A stretch of DNA of 27,560 nucleotides from Ichthyophonus hoferi (lineage: Eukaryota; Opisthokonta; Ichthyosporea; Ichthyophonida; Ichthyophonidae), in assembly GCA_002751075.1 (NCBI GenBank), contig NAOQ01000109.1, positions 85,003-112,562 of the forward strand, in the 5' to 3' direction. How positions within the stretch are numbered: position 1 is the stretch's first letter; every line of letters begins with the position of its first letter. A program made the translations under genes and the position numbers. The notes under the pieces were generated by a model. That model saw only the letters and a program-made list of their open reading frames with translations, was not told the DNA's origin and searched no databases. Below are positions 13,301 to 21,802 of this stretch, piece after piece.

Positions 13301-13345
13301 CATACTACCATTAAGAGGACTAAAGGGATTGCCAGACAGGACCAT
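4374..13345 (-). CDS. PANK4: PANK4: pantothenate-kinase-like domain fused to DUF89 4'-phosphopantetheine phosphatase
   Basis: PANK4 removes phosphate from 4'-phosphopantetheine and its damaged forms through its C-terminal DUF89 domain, limiting CoA synthesis; it is cytosolic. I join 20 exons (minus strand): 13135-13345, 12658-12737, 12014-12149, 11070-11239, 10781-10846, 10251-10299, 9685-9825, 9524-9606, 9044-9145, 8121-8255, 7782-7919, 7224-7296, 6706-6829, 6184-6361, 5746-5914, 5495-5598, 5285-5397, 5002-5068, 4661-4792, 4374-4448. They total 2346 nt, 781 residues plus stop, against 773 in human. All phases agree and every junction is GT-AG. Residues about 65-390 are the kinase-like fold; about 470-781 carry the linker and DUF89. 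The first ATG in exon 1 is at 13345; the first 48 or so residues are Ser/Gly/Pro-rich and low in conservation, so the exact start is less sure. Exon 7 (GTCAGT) and exon 9 (GTCTGT) have weaker donors. The gene points away from PISD, so the two may share a promoter. Confidence 0.95.
6009..6180. repeat. TACTATACTATAGGGTAC tandem repeat in PANK4 intron 14
   Basis: Imperfect units of about 25-50 bp built from CCTACTATACTATAGGGTAC and TATAATATTATA. They fill the 3' part of intron 5915-6183 up to the branch and acceptor side of the neighbouring exon. Confidence 0.75.
6955..7200. repeat. CCCCCTAGATACTATATTATATA minisatellite in PANK4 intron 12
   Basis: About nine copies of a 23-26 bp unit made of CCCCCTAGATACTATATTAT plus ATATA, with variants AAATACCATACTATA. 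It lies in intron 6830-7223, close to the donor of exon 12 on the minus strand. Confidence 0.85.
8555..9010. repeat. ACACTATAATACTATA repeat in PANK4 intron 9
   Basis: About 450 bp of imperfect 8-9 bp units (AACACTATA, ATACTATA, ATACTACA) forming the bulk of intron 8256-9043. Higher-order copies of about 25-50 bp can be seen. Confidence 0.85.
10017..10150. repeat. GATA/GTAG microsatellite in PANK4 intron 6
   Basis: Runs of GATAGGTA, GTAGGTAG and GATAGATA end in an ATATAT tract. The tract lies in intron 9826-10250. Confidence 0.8.
10905..11040. repeat. CTCTTTAATTATCTCTGT tandem repeat in PANK4 intron 4
   Basis: About seven imperfect copies of an 18-20 bp pyrimidine-rich unit (TCTCTTTAATTATTTATG and close variants) between exons 5 and 4. 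Confidence 0.75.
11825..11940. repeat. GGTATAATAGTATAATGGTAG short tandem repeat in PANK4 intron 3
   Basis: Imperfect units of about 10 bp (GTATAATAGT, ATGGTAGGAT) in intron 11240-12013. The rest of that intron holds single-copy AT-rich DNA and several CCAAT words. Confidence 0.7.
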
Positions 13346-14203
13346 TAATAAGTGGTGATACAAAAGTGTAGCTGATAACACACATAGATAGTAGGGAAAA
13401 CAAGAGAACCAGCGGGTAGGGAGCAAATTCCCTGCTATAATAATGTATATAATGTATCTAGTTAGTGGATTGTAGTAATGAATGTACAGGATAGTTTGTT
13501 GATCCTTAGTGCAACCCGTATACTTCTCATTGATTGGTTAGAATTAAGTGATAAACAGTATAGACCAATAAATAATCTTGCATTCTATATTTAGACTTTC
13601 CCAGGCTCAAGGAGGAATCCGTGTAAAGGTAGATTTACATTGCCCACTGTTAATATAGCTTAGTGCGTTTAATTTTTATTAAAAAAGGTTGCATCAGCAC
13701 TTGTTTAAGCATATATTGTGTTCGGCTTACAAAGCCAAATAAATCCACATCTCTAATTATAATTAGAAAACTTTAAATAAAATTATAGCTATAGCTGTAT
13801 AGGGTACAAGACATAGTATATTTTAAAGTAACTCACGGAATCATAAACCGAGCATAACCTAGTCCCAATGTTATCTTTATTGCAATTAGAGCCTTTAGTA
13901 ATTTTATTTGTAAGATTTAAATTAAATATTATTACGGTCCTGATCATTTAAATAAAAGCTAAATCTGCTTTTAATTTTAAATCAAAATTGGAATATATAT
14001 TAGCTTGTTTCTTTACTTTTATGACAAGGATGCGAGTTTCTCTTTCCTGTCATAAAAAGTTGAAGCTGTGATGCTCACCGCATTGTCAAGATAATATAAC
14101 ACATTCCAACTAGACCATATTAGAAAAATAATTAAATTGAACAAAGTTAATAAAATTTAAAATATGAACAAAAACAAATACCTACTATATACCAACAACG
14201 GCG
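13346..14203. promoter_or_regulatory. Divergent PANK4/PISD spacer
   Basis: No coding region seen. PANK4 starts leftward at 13345; PISD may start rightward at 14204, which would make this an 858-bp two-way promoter. It holds inverted CCAAT words (for example TGATTGGTTAG near 13531, GACCAATAAA near 13562) and long A/T runs; no clear TATA placement. If PISD starts further right, the spacer extends to about 15060 or 15822. Confidence 0.4.
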
Positions 14204-14247
14204 ATGGCGAAGCAATTAACTACAATATTCTATGCTTCATCCATACA
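14204..14247 (+). CDS. PISD: Candidate first coding exon of PISD
   Basis: The first firm PISD exon has no in-frame ATG upstream and needs two bases from an earlier exon. An ATG at 14204 in the context CGGCGATGGCGAAG opens MAKQLTTIFYASSI and ends in a GTAGGT donor with two spare bases, the phase the acceptor before 15823 needs. Joining gives a 393-residue protein with a basic, hydroxylated N-terminus suited to mitochondrial import, near the length of animal PISD. The phase match would occur by chance one time in three, and the implied intron (1575 bp) is longer than the others. A rival start is ATG 15061 (MRVGFRHLREAWGPCLQK), which would need a weak GTGGTC donor and a different acceptor. Unproven. 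Confidence 0.35.
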
Positions 14248-15822
14248 GTAGGTGTAGTTTTTCGGGTGATCCAATCTATAGTAGTACACTTTATAGACGC
14301 TAAGAATTACATTTAAATGGCGAGAGTTTGTATATAATAAGTATTATGCCAAAATTATTCCTAGCCAAAAAAATTTAAGAGATAACTTATATTGAAGTAT
14401 ATATTATTAATTCCAGTATTTCTATCCAAGAATTGGATATGGGAAAAAGCTTTTTTGAATCATTTCTTGTGTAATGACCTTCCCTTGTGACTGACGGTTT
14501 TACATGTCCGCCTTAAAGAAAGAATGTACTTTACTAATCTATTAAACCTGTATCAATCAAGAGTACAGGCGTGTTTACATCTAGTTTTGTTTTAATATAA
14601 CACTCTCATTTCCCATTGTATAATAACTGAAGTCAATATTAGCCCAGTTCCTATATGAGACATATAGTTTTCATAACATCAGTGTAAGGATCTTTCCTTG
14701 GTGACGGAACCACATTAATCAAGTGATTATAGAAAGATTATCTCAAACAAAGTGATATATTCAACTAAATATTACATAATAGCAGTTAATACAAAGCCCT
14801 TGTAGCAATCAATATATAGTCGTCTATTTATCGTTTTTGTATCCAATCTTGGATCTTGATTGTACCTTGTCTTATTGGTGAATATAAAGTAACAAATTCA
14901 ATATGAGCTTGTGCTGGTTATTTATTTATTTAACCCTATCTTCCCATAGCCGGTAGTAATTAATTAACTCGATCATCCATAATAGTCATCATTAAATATA
15001 TTACTGGTATAATAGCAGTCAATGTACCCTCTCCTCTACCTTACGTTATAGTAGGGTATTATGAGGGTTGGTTTCAGGCACCTGCGGGAGGCCTGGGGGC
15101 CTTGCCTCCAAAAAGGTGGTCAATATCCGCCCTACCTTCATACCCCTTCTCTCTAGTCTACCACCTCTAGAGCACCTCACGTCACACCTTGGTGCTGTTT
15201 ACCCACATACCTTCATAGTTATCAGGAAAACATCTACGCTAAAGCCTATACTTATATCTATGCTTCACATATATTATTTTTATCTAGTCTCTCTCACTTT
15301 TCGATGTCTTTTATATTCGTGTACGTGACCATGAACTGTTCTGCCACCTCCTTTCCCAACCCTTTAAGGTTAATGCGAATTTTGTGCTTTATGGACTAGG
15401 TAGGTAAGTATTTGTATATCATAATATCAATCCACACTCACTGGAATATTAGAGTCTGAGTTTTGTAAGGAATATAAGGTAAGGATTGTCATAGAGTTAC
15501 CCCTGCCAACATATATGGCGTCTATCTGAGTGAAGGGGAAGGTGTTACATAAGGTGGGAGGCCAGGCCTCCCTCTCCTTTGAGTTATTAGATCTTATAAC
15601 CCCTTATACTTTACCCTACCCATATTTACACCTTTTTAAAATGCGTATATTTTAAATATACATTCTACATTATGAACTGTTGAGGTCTACATAAGTCCCT
15701 TTGTACTAGCAGCCACCTTCTTTCTTTGCATTTCATAACGTCTGTAAGACACTTCATTTTTTATTTAAATCGAATCTCCGTAGTAATCATACCCGATGAC
15801 GCCTGCTCGCCTTGCTACACAG
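14248..15822 (+). other. Long AT-rich stretch before the first firm PISD exon
   Basis: Probably PISD intron 1 or 5' flank. One candidate alternative start exon begins at ATG 15061. An ATG at 15796 lies close to the firm exon but in another frame. Nothing else is supported. Confidence 0.4.
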
Positions 15823-18747
15823 GCTGACCTGGGGGGGGGAGGTCCCAGTAGGGCTCTACAGTGTGTGCTGGAAGGGGGTGGGGTTGAGTACGACTGTTAC
15901 CAAAGAAACTTCTCGAAGCATCACAAGAGGCCTCAGGGGATCTCTCAAATGGATGGCCCTCCCAGTGTCTGTGGGCCTGGTGGCTATGGGTTACAAGGTA
16001 TAAGATGGCAGCATGTACTTGATAATGGGATGAGGGTTATAAGATATGGGATGGCGGCATGTACTTTATAATAGGATGAGGGTTACAAGGTATGGGTTGG
16101 CAGCATGTACTTTATAATAGGATAAGGGTTGTAAGGTATGGGTTGGCAGCATATACTTTATAATAGGATAAGGGTTGCAAGGTATGAGTTGGTAGCATGT
16201 CGTTTATGAGAGGATGAGCCCAAGACAGCTTCATGTTAGGTTACGAGACAGGTACATATATGAGGTTGGTAGGCCTGGGCCTTAACAGACAAGGATGAAT
16301 GAGGCGATTGTAATGTTATATAGCCACACAGGCGTACCGTCAAGGATCCTCAGAGTACCCTGACAAGAAAGTCCCTGAAAAGAAAGTGGTGATGGACCCA
16401 TGGGCGGTAGGTAGGGAGAGGGTTGGGTTGAGGGGGTGGGGGTGGTGGTAGAAATCTAATATTATCACACAGGTGGCCTTGCTAAGAAAGATGCCAACCC
16501 GTGTATTATCTAGGATGTGGGGTCATGTGGCAGACAAGACTGTCCCCATGTGGCTGCGAAACCCAGTATGTGTGGGTTTGGGTGGTATGATAAAACATAT
16601 CAAAGCGACTGTATGGAGTGTGTATGTAGGGGGGTAGGGGGGAAAGGGATGTCCTATACAGGCCAGGACCAGGCCCTTACTATACATAAATCCTACAGCT
16701 TTTCCGAACCTACTGCTGGACCTTTGGCTGCTCCTTGGATGATATAGACTCGCCCAGCCTGACCTCCTTTCCAACTATCAACGCTTTCTTCACTCGCACA
16801 TTGAAGCCAGGCAGGCGGCATATTGAATCGTCCATGTTGGTAGGTAGGGGAGAAAGGGAGAAGGGGCCAGCTATATGAAGGGGGGTTGGTTGACAGGGCA
16901 GAGGCCAATCAGGTGAGTCCTGTGGATGCCACGGTGCTGTACTGTGGGCCGGCTAAAGGGGATACGGTGGAACAGGTCAAGGTAAGGGCTCTGATTTATT
17001 GTTAGGGTGGGGAAGGACCAATTAGGAGGTAGGGAGTGATGCTGACAGAACGGCACAGGGGGTTAGGTATTCACTAAAGGGGTTACTGGGGCCTGCCTTC
17101 AATCCAATGCCAAAGTAGGTGTATGAGAGAGGGGAGAGGAGGGTGGTATGTAGAGTGATAGCTAGGGGACTAATACGACATGGCCTAGGCCCGGCAATAC
17201 AATGTATCATATTATTATGTATCTCTCTCCTGGCGACTACCATCACTATCATTCCCCTGCTGATTGGATGGTCTTGCATCGACGTCATGTTCCAGGTGAG
17301 GACCCAATTGGCTGCTAGCATGTTTGTCTAGACCGACCACAGCCAATCAAATGAGTGGATATATAGTTGTATATAGTTTATTGCAATACAAGATACGTTG
17401 GGAGATACCAATTATACATATTTTCCATTTAAATCTATTTTGTGAACCAATGACTGGCACTATCTGGATTGTCTTTCCAACATCCTACTGGCCCCTCGAT
17501 GTATTATTATTATTACTGCTATTATGTTTATTATTATTATTATTATTATTATTACTGCTACTATTCTTATTATTATTATTATTCTTATATTACACTCTCG
17601 TCATAATGAGGAGAGGGCAGCCATCCTATATACCCTTCTTTCTTTGCCAGTGACTGATGAGTGGGGCTGGCCCTTCTTGTACAGGGGATCTTCTCTCTGT
17701 TAATCCCGGGGTGGCTCGTATAGTACAAGGCCTGTTTAACTACAATGAGGTATGTGAAGGGGTTAGGTCTGATTAGGTGGTAGACAAGATGTGCTTTTCC
17801 TAATTGGTTCAATTGCAGCGTGTGGCCCTTCTAGGCCAATGGAAGCATGGCCAATTTGCATATGTAGCCGTGGGAGCCACTAATGTGGGGTCTATGACGT
17901 TGACCTTTGACAAGGTATTATATACTGCATCCTAGGGTCATAATCACCATCCTATATGATGAATGACCTGGATGTTAAAACTAAAACCCTTTATTAATGC
18001 TAGTAGTAGAGGCTGTCTGTGTGATGATTGGGCCCAAAGCCTTATCCCTCACCCTATCACATTATGTATGATGTGATACAGGTATTAGGTCCGACTGATT
18101 GGTAGCCCTGCTGGGTCCCACCTTGCCTTCAATTCTGTTTATTGGATGGCCGAATGATGCTCCCTTGTATATTTCACGTTGCTTGTAGTGTTTGGTGAAT
18201 GAGGTAGTAGGACTATGCCTTGGCGCATCACTATTTTAAAAATCAATGTTCTATTGGTCTATATACCCCACTAATTGTCTAACTTTTTACAGGATGTGGC
18301 AACCAACCTACCTAATTGCCGCTCTGATGCAAAGGTACTGGAACGCCATTATGATGAAGCGTAAGTTTACCCTTTTATCTGCCTTTCCCCTTCCCTCTAG
18401 ATATAGGTCACTACTCTCTTTAGCCTGTCTTAACTCATATATGTGCATGCATGGGTATGGGGTCAGTAGGCTTCTATATATCTTAGGTTTGTTTTTTTCT
18501 TTTAAAGGACCAATGGGGTCTATGTTTAATTTATTGTCTCTCTCTCCATTGGCCCCACAGTGTACACCTGGTAGCCGGGCAAGAGGTGGGAGCTTTCCGT
18601 ATGGGATCAACAATCATTATGGTGTTTGAGGCTCCTAGTACTTTTCACTTTGATGTACGGCCTGGCCAACACATCCTTCTAGGCCAACATCTGGGCGACT
18701 GTAGTTTTAATAACACACCAACCTTGACCACTGAGGGAGGTCATTGA
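15823..18747 (+). CDS. PISD: Mitochondrial phosphatidylserine decarboxylase (11 firm exons)
   Basis: Inner-membrane enzyme that converts phosphatidylserine to phosphatidylethanolamine with a pyruvoyl group made by self-cleavage. Exons: 15823-15997, 16332-16406, 16473-16571, 16699-16839, 16913-16981, 17059-17114, 17189-17295, 17685-17749, 17819-17914, 18293-18360, 18561-18747; all phases fit and all introns are GT-AG. A transmembrane stretch ([14 protein letters not shown]) lies in the first firm exon. Numbering assumes the 14204 start: Asp183 in [20 protein letters not shown], His238 and His241 in [15 protein letters not shown] and VGATNVGS follow. Cleavage lies between Gly347 and Ser348 in [14 protein letters not shown]; most relatives have Leu where this has Met346. 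The part after the cleavage point is 46 residues and longer than in human. An extra Lys-rich stretch (exon 16332-16406) follows the membrane segment. The 9-G run at 15831-15839 is a place where an indel error would shift the frame. Confidence 0.94.
15988..16215 (+). repeat. 46-bp minisatellite straddling a PISD 5' splice site
   Basis: Five copies of a 46-bp unit: GGTATGGGTTGGCAGCATGT, then ACTTTATAATAGGATAAGGGTT, then a short RYAA. The first copy begins inside the exon end (GGGTTACAAG, exon end 15997) and covers the real donor GTATAAG. Later copies carry near-identical junctions at about 16089, 16135 and 16181 (RCAAG or GTAAG then GTATGGG/GTATGAG). It lies in intron 15998-16331. Confidence 0.88.
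17506..17590 (+). repeat. TTA microsatellite in a PISD intron
   Basis: (TTA/TTAT)n with interruptions by CTGCTA and TTATG; it lies in intron 17296-17684 upstream of the acceptor before 17685. It gives a false Leu-rich frame. Confidence 0.85.
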
Positions 18748-21700
18748 GATAGGTAGCCATTAGCATTGTGGTGAGAGACCTGGGTAGGTTTTACAAGATA
18801 GAGACTGGACAATACTGAGTGGTGTAGGAGATGTTATATGTCATATATATGGGCAATAATGAATAAGCCGTGGAAACATGCTTGGAACTAGGGTAAGGAA
18901 TAACAAGAAGCCATTGTTTAACTTACATTACAACAAACGTGCAAGGTTAAACAATTCCAACTTGAGGGAAAGTTTGAACCACTACCTACTATGCGATATT
19001 TCAACTGTAACCTACCAGCACCTATGAGGATGACCGTCTAACACCGAGATGTATTTTTATTATTGCAGAATGGTTGTTAAGGCTTACCAGGAGGTACATT
19101 CCTATCAGCTGATACTTACACTATTGAGGATATAACTCACTCCATTACCACCCAATCAGACTGACCTTTCGGACTCTGGACCACTCCCCGACTTAATGAT
19201 CAAATACTATTCAATATGAAGCTGAATCTGATTGATGGAACCTACATAGAGATCTGAATGTTTTATATCATTTATATCAACCCACGTGATCAAACCATTA
19301 ATAATCGTACAGCTGCCCGCAGTCCGACGTGTCAAAATTACCGCATAACATATAAATTCACCAGACCATAAGTCAAGGTGTATGAGTCTTCTAGGCATAC
19401 CTTACAGGCACGGCTTTTATGGGCTCTGCTGCCTATGATCTCCTTATAGACATGCCTAACTAACTAGTAGCTTTTCTTTGATATGAAGTTTGGATGGTAT
19501 TTTAAACTGTGCCTACAAATTACTTTTGATAATTCTGTTAAGGGCTGACTTATGATATATTTAATATTCATCATTAAGTACGGCCTAGTGTACAGGTACT
19601 GGAAAGACCTCATAAGATGCATGCCTTGTTTTTCTTTTCAAAATAAATAAATATTGGAGATGGATATTTACACATAAATGATTCTTACACAAGCCCTGGG
19701 CTATTCTCTGCGTATCAATTGGGGCTATTAGAGTGATTGTCTGTCATATTAGCAATCTATCTAATTGAATATTCTTCAATTGTGCATAAGAAAATAGCCG
19801 ATAACTAGACGGTTTTAAGACGGTATAACAATCGTTTTAGTCAAAATATTGTGGGCAGCACAAAAATATAATGTAACGACAAAGATTAATTATACATATT
19901 GGAAAGAGTCCTAGAATGCAACTACGATAATCTTCAAATTGATTGGTTAATCTATGATTAATACAAGGCAACAGAAAACTATAATATCACTTGGTTATTC
20001 TAGTTCATATACAAACTTACTCTAAACCAATATAACTTGTAACGTATACTGATGGTCCAACTAACACATTGGTACTAAGATGTACCTTGCCAAGATATTT
20101 GTGGATTGGTTTGGAATTATCCTGGTGGAATGCACTTGAGTACTTAATTAAATCGCAACCAATTAAAGAGGCGGATCTAACCACTATGATATTATTAAAA
20201 TCTAGTCTCTGTTCTGATTCAGTATAAAATGACTTGAGGATTGACTTCAAATAAGTGGAAGTGTCAACTACTCTATACTATACGAGTGGACCCTAACTAT
20301 AACTGCACTATATGTACAATTATCTAACCATTCTTATACCCTGCACCCTTGAGAAGTACTATACTATGACATACAACCATCTGAAGAGTGCAACAGAAAT
20401 ATATTTCATGTTTTTCGTGATAGATAATGATTAGATCCTACATACAGGTACTACCCCTCAATAATGGACAGGAGCCAAACGTTGATGATCTGTATATTAT
20501 TCCCAGCTTGTGTTTTCAATAAACTATAGATAGTACTAGACTATTACAACATCATAGTCCAATGGCGCATGCTATCATCTGGCTTACTGTACTTGAGACA
20601 ATCCATATTGGATTTAAGATAAACTGCTATGATATAAATAGTATGCTTTCCTTTTTTATTATTATCTTACGTCCTAGATCTAGCAAGGTCCCACTGGGTC
20701 ATAATTATTTCCAAAGACCTATAAGGTACCCTTGTCTACCAACAAAAAAGGCCATAGAAATTATACATAGGGGTACTCGAACTATAAGGACTTAACACAG
20801 AAATGGCAAGAGAGGTTCTTTAGGCAACCTCAATAATACACTTCATAGTTGATATTCAAATTATCCCTTAGTCGCTGGCTTGTATACTGTATATCCTTAC
20901 TACATATCTTTGCCAGCCCTCCTATATGTTATAATATCACATATATGTCACTAAGGCTATTGTTTCATTGGTGACCTTTCTTACTATATACTGGCATACT
21001 TTAAGGGATAATAACTGAGGACTATATATAAGTAGAATACACAGTGACATCCACTTACATTGATAGAGGAACATTTGAAAGAAATATTATACTATAATGA
21101 ATATTTAAATTGGGGCTAAAGCTTCAAATATTCAGTTCATATTGTGAATATACTGGGTCTATATCTGAGTAAAATAATGAAACATCAAAACAATAAAATT
21201 ATACATGGTATTAATTAATTCATAGCTGTAATCTACTTTAATTAAAACTGGAGAGCGTGATAGTGCGTGTAAGGAAGATGGTATAGAGGCTGGTCACAAC
21301 AATGAAATGAGAAAAATGGTCTCTAAACCATATATAACATCTTTCCATCTACAATTCGCCCTCTAAAATATTTAACTGTTCATCTCAGTGGTGGCATCCT
21401 CCCTTAACTGCAGACCTTAAACACCACCTGGCCGGGAAAGGGAATGCATATGAGCCCTAACATTTTACTGGATACAATCCCTCAAGGAAGAAAGTAGAAC
21501 AGATGTAGATCGTATAAGAACAGAGAAAGTAGAGTATATATATAACGTGTAGTTAACATTTGACGTGTGTGCCCGGAGGATGTGTACAATACTTTCTCTC
21601 CACAAAGGATACATTCCATGGAGAGAGTACATTGTTTAATCCTGGTGTCATATGTATTTAGAGAAGTAATTTAGTGTATATGCTATTAAAATAATGTCTA

Positions 21701-21802
21701 AATTAAAAACGATCTGCTAAGAAATTCCAAAAAAACTATATCAGCATACTTCAAATAAAAACACTAAGAAAAGATGTGTATGTATGTGAAGTAAAAGAAT
21801 AG
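18748..21802. other. 3-kb tail-to-tail spacer between PISD and the LHFPL-like gene
   Basis: No gene is supported. It must hold both 3' UTRs. Two patches have longer open frames: 19060-19460 on plus (open with few interruptions; includes a phrase like GGTFLSADTYTIEDI) and 20017-20290 on minus (about 90 codons open). Neither matches a family I recognise, and both are within what chance allows in this composition. Confidence 0.4.

Larger units (their letters stand above)
8121..13345 (-). other. PANK4: PANK4 N-terminal pantothenate-kinase-like domain (exons 1-10)
   Basis: Visible kinase motifs: the nucleotide loop DIGGSLAK (residues 69-76), ATGGGSYKY (141-149), VNIGSGVS (211-218), [15 protein letters not shown] (229-243), [17 protein letters not shown] and [10 protein letters not shown]. 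The residue after SYKY is Arg150, where active animal pantothenate kinases have a Glu (GGGAxKFE pattern) that acts as catalytic base. Arg230, ahead of IGGTSLGG, matches the substrate Arg of active kinases; as I recall, human PANK4 has Trp there. So one of the two residues lost in mammalian PANK4 seems kept here. From family knowledge the domain is probably a pseudokinase or a very weak kinase; that is inference. Confidence 0.85.

Noticed and set aside
15796-16071. Plus-strand frame starting at ATG 15796
   Set aside because: It overlaps the firm PISD exon in a different frame and has no family resemblance; only the +1 frame matches the membrane segment and joins the next exon.
17324-17653. Plus-strand 109-codon frame with a poly-Leu run
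   Set aside because: The Leu run comes from the TTA microsatellite; the region is a PISD intron between phase-matched exons.
19060-19460. Reading the patch with TGA as Trp (organelle insertion)
   Set aside because: Interruptions are not only TGA, and the product resembles no mitochondrial protein I know.
19590-19625. Walker-A-like phrase (TGTGKTS) near 19600
   Set aside because: It is a few codons long in one frame without a Walker B or further ATPase motif; chance is enough.
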